Positions 1-11,927 of a DNA stretch of 64,000 bases are shown here, piece by piece; within the stretch, counting starts at the first letter, position 1, and the number at the start of each line of letters is the position of its first letter. Origin of the DNA: Acanthornis magna (taxonomy: Eukaryota; Chordata; Aves; Passeriformes; Acanthizidae); assembly GCA_036785705.1 (NCBI GenBank), contig JAWUZG010000052.1, positions 1,240,001 to 1,304,000 of the forward strand. The letters are read 5' to 3'. Both the position numbers and the translations under genes were made by a program. The notes below the pieces were generated by a model. It was given only the letters and a program-made list of their open reading frames with translations, searched no databases and was not told where the DNA came from.

Positions 1-82
1 ACGCAGAAAGCTACTTCTTCCAAAAGGTTTGGAAGTTACGATTTCTCTGAAATATTACTCATTTTTAACTCCTTCCTATTTA

Positions 83-430
83 TCACAGAATCACAGAAAG
101 GCTAGGTCTGTAAGGGACCTAAAAGATGATCTTGTTCTAACACCCCCACCACAGGCAGGGATGCCACCCACTAGACCAGGCTGCCCAAAGCCTCATCCAA
201 CCCGGCCTTGAACAATCCCAGGGATGGGGTATCCACATCTTGTCTCCACAACCTATTCTGATGCCTCACTACTCCCTGCGTATAAAATTTCTTCTTCCTA
301 ACATCTAATCTATAGCTCTACTGTTTTAATTTAAAACTGTTCTCCCTTGACCTATCACTATTTGCCAGTGTAAAAAATTGCTCTCCCTCTTTTTTTATAA
401 GCCCCCTTTTTATTTACCCTGTAGCTCTCT
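83..430 (-). mobile_element. CR1 LINE fragment, reversed
   Basis: Begins TCACAGAATCACAGAAAGG, the complement of the CR1 3' terminal repeat. It continues with the CR1-type sequences TAGACCAGGCTGCCCAAAGC and CTTGAACAATCCCAGGGAT. The inner part (after about 300) is diverged, so the right edge is approximate. A 5'-truncated, non-autonomous relic. Confidence 0.85.
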
Positions 431-3400
431 GTTAACAAAGCCATTGCTCAGCCATCAGCCTCCTCCCTATATTCCAAGTGACCACCACCTGGAGACAAGT
501 CTCCCTTTGGATGTGCCTGCCAGCACGGCCACAATGCAGGCAGGTTGGCCGAGGGGCGATGTGTGGCGCTGCAGAGGTGAGCCATGGGCCAGCAAGGCCA
601 GCGCTCTGGATGCTGCCTGGCTGGGAATGAGCCAAACAGGAGCACTAACTCAGGGGCTTAGAGGACAGGTGTCTCCTCCACCCCAGCACTGTACACAGCT
701 GTAGGGGGATAACGAGGTTGAGTTCATTAAGCAGATTTCACGTGTGGAGAAGTAAGAGGATTTGCGTCCTTCTCTTGCTCATTACTTTTCACATATTGCT
801 CATCTATTTTCATAAAAAACTGACCACTCCATTTGTAAAACATAACTAGGGGCTGATGGACAGACATGCAGACTGTGAAGGTCCAAACCCAGGCCAAAGC
901 ACCTGCAGTGTCAGGATGCCCTCCCTGAATGATGAACACTGGCAAAGCCAGTCTCTCAAACAGATTGTCCTTGGAAGAAGCTCTGCCAGAAAACACAGCC
1001 CTGTAGCTCACTGCCTGGCTGAGCATCCCACAGCAGCCCTTGCCTCCAAAATGTTGCTCCAGAGGGGATGCCAAAAACTACTCTTTCAGCAAAGCCTGTA
1101 ACAGGCACTGCAGAAAACAGGACCCTTCCTGGAGACTGCACCCATGGGATGAAGAGAAGGGCAGTTAATAACAGGATGTAGATAATGATACAAGTGCTTA
1201 CTCCAAAACACCCCTCCCTGGAAATAGAGTTGTTCTGGGTCCAACAATTACCTGATAGCTCAACAAGACAAAAGGGAAGGGGGAAAAAAAAGAAAAAAAA
1301 AATTCAACAAAAAAACAGAAGAGAAATTGGATTCAGGTGCAGCAGTTCCACAATAAACCAGAGGTCACCCAGAGTACCCCAGTGGCCAATAACACTGAAC
1401 TTGTTCAACAAACAATTTAGTGACAGCCTCACAGTCGTGGGGAGGAGGGGGAGAAGTGCTGCACAATGGAGTATTGGATTTTAAATGTCAGTTCAGAGCT
1501 TCAGGGCATTAGTGCAAGGTTTATGACATGTTGGCTGTTTTTGAGGTGCTGGATGCTCAAAGTCAGAATTATCTCTCCCATCTTCCACCTGCAAGGTGAG
1601 TACCAAAAATGTTTTGGAAGGAGATGCTAGGGCCCTCTGGTTATGCACTCTGAAGAGAGACAAAGGAGCCATTTATGGGAGTTAGTTGCTTTGCTGTTGT
1701 GCTCCTGTTAGTCGCTCCTCTCTGATAAAAGAACAGACTCAATCTGTTGGGCCACAGCTTTGATCAGCAAAGCCAGTGGAATAGCTCAAATACACTTTGG
1801 ACTGTCACAAGGAGGTATGTGACCCAGAGAAACTAGAGATCAGAAGACATGGAGATGAAAAAGTTGTGGTACATCATTCAGTGATCAATGCCTTATCCAA
1901 GCTACTTTTAAATGACAAAAGATCTAGAGCTTACTCTGTATGCTCTGCAAGACCACTTTACAGTTTGATCAGTCTTATTATCTGAAAACGTTTCCCGTGC
2001 TTCCATTCACCCTGGTTTAATTTTATAATGTCCTATGTGAAATTTTTAAAAGTTTGTATTTCTTCCACATGCTTCATCAATAAATACAGAGATAACCAGT
2101 GGGAAGGAGTGGACTGTGTCTGGGAGAGTGTATTGATGCCTGGAAGGGCTGGGAAAGAATAGAATTTTGTGAAATGTGAAGTATCAGTGTTGGATGCATG
2201 GCCAGGCGTAGGAGAAAATGGATCATGTGTTCAGGTATCATATGTGAATGAATTTGGTATATGCAAATATGTGCCTACAATATGCTGGGTGTGACAGAAA
2301 GGAAGGGAATCCTGCTCTGTTGCACTTAAGAGCCACTTGCTATCACAGCATGATCCTGCAACTGTCGACTGAAATAAAAATGCTCATGTTTTGTTGCTGT
2401 CATAACACAGGGGAAGAATATGAAACAGCCTGCAATGGTTAAATTCCACTTTCAACATCTGAGTGCAAAGTGACTCATCTGGAAGCATGACAGCTGTATA
2501 AAGCCCTCCTTGAACGAGCAGGTCCCTGCACAGCCCTCACTGCAGCTTCTGGCTTAAAAACCTGTGAGGGACATGGAGATTTTATTTTCATCTTATTGCT
2601 CATTCAGGCAGATTCACTTCAAATGGGTGGATGGAAAGAAGGGCTCTCCTTGATTTTATTTCCAGCTCATCTGCATGTATGAGCAAAGGTCAGTCTTCAT
2701 CTCGAGCTTTCACTCAAGTTACTTAGCTATTCAATAAGTCAAATAATAATACTGATGAACAAATAATGAACTAATGATAAAAATATAATAACACTACCAA
2801 CAACAATAACTGCTGTAGTGGTTCTGTGAGAGTTAGTATCTACTGCACATAACCATAAAGAGATGGTCTTCTGTGCAGTCTCTGAATGAGCCTTCCCTGT
2901 TTGACTACTCCTGTGCAGCTTTGCCTGGGGAGACTGTGTCACATCAGGGAGCAGGAAAAATCCTGAGACTTTCTCTCATTACAGAAAGAACTTCTATTAG
3001 CATTTTATTGTTTAATCCAAGGAAACATGAAACAAAAAGGGAGTCTCTGAGCTCCAAAACACAACTGGGTTACTGTACCGTACTAATAGTTTTCAGTGTC
3101 TACTCAGTCATGGTAGCAAAAGGCAGAGTTTTTTTTGTTCCCCCTATACTATTAAGTGACATTTCATATAAATTTCTTGTTGAAGTGGAAGCTGGTGCAT
3201 TTTAACTTGTCTTCACCATGGCTATGAGGCTGATGGCCAGTGATGGACTGATACACGACTATTATCAATCTACAATAATTTTTTCATACCTCTGAGTGAT
3301 ACTTTTGTGGTTCAGGAAATGTGACCGCCTGGTTTAAGATGTGTACCTCAAGAATCTGCTGCAATACATCATGATTTCAGTGAAATCATAGATAAAGAGG

Positions 3401-3613
3401 CTAGGAGGGCAGATAGATTCAATTCCATTGCCTACTGGTATTGTTTTATCAACAGAAATGTTGAGAGTGTGTCCTGATCTCCCCAAGCACATTGGTGCCT
3501 CACCACTCTTGCAATGTTTGAACATACAGCAATAGCAAGTGGGAGTTCAGACTAAAGAGGATTTGGACTAAACAGATGAAAGCAACCCCGGAATACAATC
3601 AGGCCACAAGATG

Positions 3614-3736
3614 AAAGAGAATCCTGAGAGGTAAATGACTTTTTCAAGGTCATACACTGATAAGCAGTAGGGCTGGGAGTTAACCCAGGGCTCTCAAATC
3701 CTGACCCCGCGTTCTAACCTTTAACAGTGCTGCCTT
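3614..3736 (-). mobile_element. MIR-like ancient SINE, reversed
   Basis: The run GAGAGGTAAATGACTTTTTC then AAGGTCATACACTGATAAGC, GCTGGGAGTTAACCCAGGGC and CGTTCTAACCTTTAACAGTG follows the complement of the MIR core SINE in order. MIR/CORE-SINEs are old amniote repeats and are scarce in birds. Identified from memory, no RepeatMasker run. Confidence 0.6.
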
Positions 3737-4408
3737 CATCTTTCAGCTCAGTAATTCCCAACAGGACTATGGGGAAATGATTGGGCTGCAAAAGCGTTTT
3801 TCTTGCCAATTTTATCACTGAATTTTGCACCAGCATCTACCAAAATGGCTTGGGATGCAAGCCTGTTTTTAAAAGCAGGCCATGGTTACATGGGACTAAA
3901 CCCAGTCAGGTTAATTGAAAGTTTAATATAATCTAAAATTCTTTCTGATGAGACTCTTGGCAATGCAGAACAGTTTTCTATGAAGTACTGGGACTTCTTG
4001 TTTAAGACATTTTAAACCAGATTGAATAAGTTTTTATAACAAAATAAAGCCTCTTTGTAAACTTATTCTATATCAAGATTTGCTTTCTTTTTTTTTTTTT
4101 TTTAATTTCTAAGAATCCTCAGTGCAAAGGCCTTGAATTTAGTCTGCAATGTAATAACAGCGCCTCTTGTGGGCAAAAGAAACAGTAACATACCACCTCA
4201 TTGAGCAACCACCAGAAAATATCACAGAAAAAAGCACCATGGCAGTAGCGAACTTAAGATGTGATTATGCCGTCAGATTTCAATACTGGAATGGGGTCTG
4301 ACTCGCTCTTAATCTCACAACACACTGAGAGAGCTTTTTCAATCAACATTGCAAATGGATAGCTTGCTGATCAGGGCATGAGATACAGTATGGAGTTACA
4401 TGGATCAC

Positions 4409-4551
4409 CTTGTTATTGTCCCATTCCTGGGTTTTCATCTGTGTGTGGATTAGCTCATAGGATGGCTCCATTGCATCCATGTCTGGCTTGGGGTAGCCGG
4501 GGATGACATTGTGTAGCTGGAACCCAAAGGTGAGCAGCCAACTGTTGACAT
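4409..4551 (-). CDS. TENM4: TENM4 exon: linker / start of C-terminal ABD region
   Basis: A 143-bp exon, codons 1424-1471. Two bases complete the split Asp codon and 47 codons follow: (D)[20 protein letters not shown], then [27 protein letters not shown]. It ends in phase 0. Acceptor is ccttccag and donor is GTGATCC. It encodes the internal linker leading to the ABD and Tox-GHH domains at the extreme C-terminus. [20 protein letters not shown] is the stretch that most clearly points to TENM4 rather than TENM1-3. The following, probably last coding, exon (expected to begin SILGVQ in mammals) is not found in 1-4408. Confidence 0.94.
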
Positions 4552-7500
4552 CTGGAAGGGAAGAGAAACATAAATAAGATTATCTGATCTCTCAAGCAGG
4601 AAGGATTGCCCAGGAGAAGGCCCAGAGGAGGACCCTATGGTGGCTGGCACTGTAGCAGTATGGACAAAATGATGAGTGAAGAGCACAAATCTTAATGGTC
4701 CTTGAAAGAGCCGTGTGCCAAAATCTGGGCTTTCCACTTCTCACCAGAGCCAAATTCTGCACTTTCCCAGCTCTATAACAGAAATGTTGGCAGTGAGCAA
4801 ACGGACCGAATCAAAGCCGACTTCATGTCTGCCCTTCATTAGCAGAAACCATCAGCAGAAACTTCTGCTTGAAGGTGTGCAGAAGTGCAGGAACAGCCAC
4901 ATGCTGGGAGGCTGAAGTGCTCCAGCCAAATGGGAAGTGTTATCCAGTGCTACAGTCAGCTCAGAACACCTCAGTCACAATACTCCTCTCTCTTAGGACT
5001 TTCAAAAGACCTTCAGGCTGAAAACTGAGTTTAGAGCTATGTGAGCCAGAATATCAGGACATCCAGGATGCACAGCACAGGCATTTAGCAGGTGCTCATG
5101 GAAGAGGCTCTGGACGTATCCACTGCTTTTTCTGTGGCATTTCCATCTCAGTCCCGAGGCTCCCGGCATCTCTCAGAAGAAGCTGTAGTTTGGGTATTAA
5201 GCCAGTGTAAAGTCACATCATCTTCTACAGTGACATTTACAGTCAGCCTCCATACTAGCTGCCAGGTACATTATAGTGAAAGTAAGTGTACAGATGCAAG
5301 ACATATACTTTGCCTGGGTATTTTTTACAAACCCCTTAAGAGAAGTCCATGGATGGTGAGAAAACTGCTGGCTAGCGATAAATTACTGTCTTATACAAAA
5401 GAAGGACCACTGGCACTGAAGGGAACATGATGGGAAACCAGCCACTTGGGGCATCATTCCTGCATTTACTTGCCAGTAGATTACAAAGTCTTCCTTGATT
5501 TTTGATTGCACAGCTATTAGGAATAGCAACTGAAATTTAATCTGCTGGAGGAAATAATGATGAGGTTGGGTAACTCCTAGATCTGCCTGGGATTAGCATC
5601 ACTTTCCTCCTTAACGTCAGAGCATATGATGAGCTCACATTGTTTGGCTTCACTGAGCTCCAGAGGACACACCTGCTCTGGTCACTGAGCAATACGGTGT
5701 GCATTTGGTGCACAAATAGCAATTGCAAGGAAAAGAAAGGTACGAAGGTAAAGTTTAACTAATATCAGCTCCCAGGTGTCTTAAGTGTTTGGATGTAAAT
5801 GGAATTGTGTTGGTGATTGCACTGCTTCAAGCTGGAAGTGCAAAGGCTTGATTTTAATTTTTCTAAACTCAATAAGTGCTGTTGAAACAATCTGAAGATG
5901 GAAAAAAAAATTAAATAATCAAATATGCATATTTGAATATTTTTTTCTCTATTCCCATGAGTCTAAATTAATGTTTTGAAGAACTGGTTGGAAAAGAAAT
6001 TATGGATGCAAGTGGCAAATAACGCCATTCCAGATGACTGGAGAATCAGGAGCCAAACAAACACACTATCTGTTGCTTGTTTTCCTACAGGCCAAAATGT
6101 TGCGATTGGGCAGATGTCCAAAAAGCCCTTGCGACAATCCACGTGGAAGAGGGAGGATTTCTGTAATAAAAACACTTCTGTTCACTCAATGTACAGATTG
6201 TTTTTGGAGTGTCTTTGAAACAGAGAGGTTGGGGGGGAGTACAAAAGAAATGAAAAGGCTCATTTGATTATTTTGTTGCTTAGTGCTAAGCCCGCCTGCT
6301 TCCAAATCCTTCTTATCTCAAATGAGGAACTTTGATGTACATACTGTGGACCAAGTGGTCAGGAGAACAAAGTAAAATGGTGAAGGTCAGCATTGGTGCA
6401 GGAATCATTTCCCAAGCACTTAAAAAATGTTGAAGAGAATAAAGAGCATGGATGCTGAACTGCTGAAAAATATGTGACATGTCTGGAAACATCCAAGACA
6501 GGGCTTTTTTTCATACTTCTCAGAAAACTGAATTCTAAAACATTTGCAAACTGGAGTTTATTCTTTTTGGGAAGAGGTGTTGGAATACCAGAACAAAAAA
6601 ATAAAAACCAACCAAACAACCCAAAACCATGAGAGGAAGGTGTGGAGCAGAGAAAACAGAGGGGAAAATACTAATTTGCCAGGAGGCAGTGACAACTTTT
6701 TTGACAGAAAAGTACATTTCACATCACAGAGGTTTTTTTCAGCTACAGTAACCCTGCCAACACATTTCACAGTAAATTCATTTGAGGGCAAAGAATAAGA
6801 GTGCTTAATGCAGACACATGTAATGGAAATGTCAGTTCAATCCATCAGGATTGCTGAAGCTGGCAGCAAAGCTCTGCGCCATGAAGTGTACAGTCACTAA
6901 AATATTCATGTTTAACAATGGGCCTCTCAAAACACAAATGCCTGCTTCTCCTGCTCTGCCCTCCACGTACCTTCAATTTGTATCCATAAGCTCCGAGACC
7001 TCATCACTGAGGACCAAAGCATGTGTTGGCCACCCATGACCTGGGCACTGATCCACCCTAAAGACAAGCAGGTCCCAGCGTGGGAATGGAGGGACAGAAA
7101 GTGGTTCCCTGTGCCCAAATGTGGGCAGATTTGGTTGTGATGACAAGGGCAGTCTTATCGTGGGTCCTGCCCATGAAGTGCCTTAAAACCTGAGCACAAA
7201 GAAGTGCTGGGGCAACAGCCTTGTATCACAGCACTCACCCCACAGCATGGCTTGCTTCTTCCATGCACTGGGAGAGGAGAAATGTATTTGGTTCTGTATT
7301 CTTGAAAAACTAAAAATAGAACTTACAAGACCATGGAAAAAATTATTTGGTGCATATAAAATATTAGTGTATCAGATTTGGACATCTCGATTTTATTGTC
7401 AGAGCTGAGTGGGAAGCTATGCACCTCTTCTAACACAGGGCTAGAGAAAATATTTTGCCCTATCTTAACTTGAGCAGGAAAACAAAAATCTGTTAATGTG

Positions 7501-8409
7501 TCACAAACAACAGTTCAAAACCTAGATCAGTTCAAACCAAAAACTTCAAATTAACTTCCTAATCAAACTCCATTTTGGTTTTGACTCCTTAATTTTTCTT
7601 TTCCAATCATTAGTTTACACTTAGCTTGAAAAGGTTGAAAATCCAAAAGGAATTTTTCTTTTAGGCCATTTTGGAACTTGTCATTTAGACAATTTTGAGA
7701 GCTGTTTACACTTCTGCTGAAAAATCTCTCAAGCTCAATCCTCCCCCATAAACAAATTCAGTTTTGACAAACAAGCATTTTCTGATAGGAAAAGTTATCT
7801 TGAGGTATTCCCTGTCAGCCTTAATTATCAGAGTGAGAGCAATACACAGGATCTTAGCCTGCATCTTTTGACATATTTTACTTCCCTCATGGCATCATCT
7901 TCTCAGCTCTGGAGAAAACAATTTTTCATTAAAACGCCCCATGATCTAATCCTTATGATTATTGCATGAGAACCTGAAAGCACGAATCCTAATAGCTAAA
8001 AAAACAAGCAGAATAGAAAACCCAGGATTTTTACTTTGTAACATTTATTTGCTATTAAGCAGATCTTGTAACTTGGGGGAATGCAATTATTGTTAAATAC
8101 AGGAAGGTTGGGATAGATGCAGCAGAAGCATTTAAAATTTAATGCTATCTCCTGAAGAAGTATCTACATTTGATTTATGATTGTGGCACTTCGTTTTACA
8201 ATGGGAAGTACCTAGGAAAGAGTCCCACCAAAACAGTCTTCTCACTCACCGTTGCACACAGTATGAAACTAGTATGAGACTAGATTTGAATGGGGAAAGG
8301 GATAAAACAAGGCTGGCTAGAGATATCCCTGGGGGCAGCACACCAGTGCTAGAGGAACAGGGTGCTAGTGAGGTCCTTCCAGCTGCTATAATAGAGGCAG
8401 TGAACATGC

Positions 8410-9050
8410 AAGTATGCCCAGGTGGCCAAGAAGGCCAATGGCATCCTGGCCTGTATCAGCAATAGTGAGGCCAGCAGGACCAGGGCAGTGATTGTCCCCA
8501 TGAACTCGGCACTGGTGAGGTCACACCTCAAATCCTGTGTCCAGTTTTGGGCCCCTCACTGCAAGAAGGACATTGAGGTGCTGGAGCATGTCTGGAGAAG
8601 GGCAACTGAACTGGGGAAGGGTCTGGAGCGCAAGTCTGATGAGGAGCAGCTGAGGGAGCTGGGGGTGCTTAGCCTGGAGAAAAGGAGGCTTAGGGGTGAC
8701 CTTATTGCTCTTTCCAACTTCCTCTACAACATAAGGTTGCAGTATGGTAGGGGTCAATCTCTTCTTTCTGGTAACAAGCAATAGAACAAAAGAAAATGAC
8801 CTCAAATTGTGCCAGGGGAGGTTCAGATTGGATGTTAGGAAAAATTTCTTCACCAAAAGGGTTGTCAAGCACTGGAAAGGATGTCCAGGGCAGTGGTGGA
8901 GACACCATCCCTGAAGGGATTTAAAAGACATGAGGATTAGGCACTTGGCAATGGTTTAGTGGTGGATGTGGTAGGGCTGGGTTAATAGCTGGACTTTATT
9001 GTCTTAAAGGACTTTTCCAACCTAAATGGTTCTATGAATCTACGAATATA
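8410..9050 (+). mobile_element. CR1 LINE, 3' portion including ORF2 C-terminus
   Basis: The longest CR1 copy here. Its first part translates in one frame (8422-8784) to the end of the CR1 ORF2 reverse-transcriptase polyprotein, with the recognisable patterns [31 protein letters not shown] and [17 protein letters not shown]. It then runs through the 3' UTR (GGATGTTAGGAAAAATTTCT) to a tail ending TGGTTCTATGAATCTACGAA. The 5' end is truncated, as usual for CR1, and only the last part of ORF2 remains, so it cannot move on its own. It is antisense to TENM4. Confidence 0.9.
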
Positions 9051-9688
9051 GGAAGGACATTTAACATACAAAATGATCTTCTGCAAAAATACCCCATACA
9101 CAGAGCTCATATTACTGCGATTTTACAAAGTTCCAGGAAAAGCAGCTCAGAGATTATGTCAAGCTTTGGGTAGGTGTGCCCTAAAATCTGGCCTTTAAGT
9201 CTAATGCACCTACTTCTATTGACTTTTTGTAAAAACTGTTAATTCTGCAGGGGAGATTAACTTTGAACTACATAGCTAGTAGTGCAGTAGTCATGCAGAC
9301 ACTCTGAAAGGGCTGACCGTAATGAAAGGTTTAAATTGCTTTGCCATTCTGCTAAAACAAATCTGTATGTAATTTGTTTAGTTGCAAATAAATCTCTAGG
9401 CAAAACTGTGTAAACAGAGCTGCCCCTCTACAAACAGAAAGGTTATCAGGACATTAATTGGTAGCTAAACTTGGGATATTTGAGGGGACAAAAAACTGGA
9501 AGCAAAATAAAAAGAACAAACACCAAAGAAGAGAAAAGGAAACAGGTTTGGGAATTACAATCTCCATCTATGCTAATGAATTAAACATGCCCTGGGCACA
9601 GGGGTCAACTAGCAAACTAAAACTTATGTCTGTTATATTAAAGAATGGAAAACCTCATGGTGATCAGGACACTGAGGGAGGAACTACT

Positions 9689-10259
9689 TGTACTGGTTTT
9701 GGCTAGGATAAATTTCTGTACAGTAGCTGGTACTGGGCTGTGCTTGGATTTGTGCTGGAAACAGCACTGGTAACACAGGGATGGTTTTATTACTGCTGAA
9801 CAGCACTCACACAGAGCTAAGGCCTTTTCTGCTTCTCACCCACTCCAGTGAGGGGGCTGGGGGTCCACAGGGAGTTCGGCGGGGACACAGACAGGACAGC
9901 AGACCCTCACTGACCAAACGGATATCCCAGACCATATGGTGTCATGTCCAGTATGTAAAGCTGGGGAGGAAGAAGGAAGGAGAGGAATTTTGGAGTGATG
10001 GAGCTTGTCTTCCCAAGCCACTGCTTTGTGGGATAAAGCCCTGCTGTCCTGGGGATGGCTGCCTACTGATGGGAAGTGGTAAATCAATTCCTGGGTTTGC
10101 TTTTCTTGCACAAGCAGCTTTTGCTCTTCCTATTAAACTCTCTTTATCTCAACCCATGCGTTTTCTCACTTTTTCAGTTCTCTCCCCCATCCCACCTGGG
10201 AGGAGTGATTGAGCAGCTGTGGTGTGGGCCTTAGCTCCATGTGAGGTTAGACCACAACA
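9689..10259 (+). mobile_element. Solo LTR of an avian endogenous retrovirus
   Basis: A block of about 571 bp that starts TG (TGTACTGGTTTTGGCTAGG) and ends CA (GTTAGACCACAACA). It has a polyadenylation signal ATTAAA at 10132-10137 in the plus orientation and a downstream T-rich region. From memory it matches a retroviral LTR family widespread in neoavian birds. No internal gag, pol or env sequence flanks it, so it is a solo LTR left by recombination between two LTRs. The flanks CTACT (9684-9688) and CTATT (10261-10265) may be a decayed target-site duplication. It lies antisense to TENM4 and stops 53 bp from the donor of the 1,615-bp exon. It carries no viral gene. Confidence 0.75.
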
Positions 10260-10312
10260 CCTATTCACTGATGGCAAGCTTGTGAAAATGTTCATTACTT
10301 TAAATGTCTTAC

Positions 10313-11927
10313 CTGTCATGTAACATTTGATATCCTGAGAATTGCTAATGGGGTTGTTGTTTTTGAACATATACAGGTTGAAAGGCATTATGTTATTGCT
10401 ACTCAGATGCTTCCACATATCATGATCTGGGCTTGTCCACCGACCCGCTAGCACATCATAGTCTCTCCGCCCCATGTGGATAAGCTTCGTGAGGGGGTCA
10501 TACAGTCCTCCGTGGTAGCCGATGATGATCTGGAAGTTGGGATTGGTGTCCATATAGATCTCCCCATATGCTGTGTACAGTATCTGCTTGATCATTAAGC
10601 CAGTCCCACTGAAGACAGCCAAAGGAGTGCCAATGTTATCGCAGGCTATGTAGAATTCATCGCCGCTGCTGAGCTCCATCGCAAAGAGGTGGCCTTGGAG
10701 GTCATAGTAGAGGGAAGTGATCTCGGAGCTTGAGTGGTTGTACAAATGGGTGACCTTGGTTGGGCTGGTCAGATCTGCGTAGAAGAACTGCAAGTGATGG
10801 CCATGGCTGGTTTTGCTGGAGACTCTCCTTCCTAGGCCATCATAGCGGTACTTCACACTCCACCCACTCGCTTTATTGTAGGCTTTGATGAGCAAGCCAG
10901 CTGAGTTGTACTCAAAAATATCATTGCCCCTTTGCTTCAGGAAGCCATCTTCATCCATTTTGTACTGCACATCCCCCAGTCTAGTAATCCTATCCCTGAG
11001 GTCATACCTGAGTGGTGTAAGGCGGGCACTATTCCCTGGACTCAACAGATGGAGGTTTCCATTTAGGTCATAGCTGTAACGCCAGAGAGGTTTGTCATTG
11101 ATAGACACTGTCTGCAACTGGCCATCAGCATCATATTCATAGGAGTAACGAGTTGTGTTTGCGTAAGGTCCAACCTTCAGCTCTTTTTTAACCACTCTCC
11201 CCATGTTGTCATACTGCACAGTCATCCAGTACATGAGAGACCGGAATATCTCATACTGGACCTCCTTCATCCTGCCATAGGCATCAAAATGTTTAGTGTG
11301 GGTCATGACAGCAGTGGTGATAATCTGGTTGATATCGTAGTAAATGACCCCAAATTTACCAAATTGCTCAGTTTTGCCTGACACGTCATCGTACCTGTAG
11401 AGATCAATGGGAAGAGGTGTCTCATTGATGACCGCTTGCATGCTGGTCACCCGGAAGCTGTTGTCATAGTTATAGTCAAAGCGTGCATTCACCATGCCCT
11501 CCTCAGTGAAGCGGAAAATCTGTCGGTCAATGAGGGGCCCTATCTGTCTGTACCTGATTGTGCAGGTGAACCCTTCATTCTGCAAGTTTACGGTCTTCAG
11601 CATGCCCGCAGTTTCGTCGTAAGTGAAACTGATCTTTGTGGTGTCGTAGAGCATCTCAGCTAACTTGGACAACTTGCCATACTTGTAGATGACACGTCTC
11701 CCTGTGCCCAAGTACAGAGTGTGGAGGAGCTGCTCATCCTCTGTGAAATCTTGAATTACTGAGGCATTGCCTTCTGGTGGCCGGTAAATGTTCCTGTAGT
11801 AACCAATGGAACGAATGGTTTCCAAAGTCTGACGGGCAACGTTGGGCATGGTCACCGATGACAAGCGGTCATTCTTGTCAAACTCAAAGATGTACTGTCT
11901 CTGGCTGTGAAGGAGCAGCACCATGGA
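10313..11927 (-). CDS. TENM4: TENM4 large exon: YD barrel and RHS-associated core
   Basis: The largest exon, 1,615 bp, codons 886-1423 plus one base. It begins [20 protein letters not shown] and ends [10 protein letters not shown](D). It carries about ten YD repeats, for example [55 protein letters not shown] and [12 protein letters not shown]. The RHS-associated core follows: [20 protein letters not shown] then [18 protein letters not shown]. In bacterial RHS/Tc proteins this core closes the cocoon-like shell; in teneurins it threads the linker out of the barrel. Sequons NAS, NET, NTT and NHS are visible. Acceptor is cttcccatccag and donor is GTAAGAC. A retroviral LTR lies only 53 bp beyond the donor. 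Confidence 0.96.

Larger units (their letters stand above)
1..4408 (-). other. Partial intron downstream of exon 4409-4551
   Basis: No exon recognised. The segment holds a reversed CR1 fragment at 83-430, an A-rich run near 1281-1315, a MIR-like SINE near 3614-3736 and a T run at 4087-4103. The expected C-terminal TENM4 exon is not present, so this intron exceeds 4.4 kb. Confidence 0.85.
4552..10312 (-). other. TENM4 intron with CR1 and solo LTR
   Basis: A 5.8-kb intron. It contains a long forward CR1 copy (about 8410-9050) and a solo LTR (9689-10259). Nothing recognised in 4552-8400 apart from AT-rich sequence. Confidence 0.88.

Noticed and set aside
1..4408. Search for the terminal TENM4 exon (ABD/Tox-GHH/TCAP end)
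   Set aside because: No frame here gives the conserved C-terminal sequence; it must lie to the left of the window.
9781..10212. 143-codon plus-strand open frame
   Set aside because: It lies wholly inside the LTR, which is non-coding; no viral protein similarity was seen.
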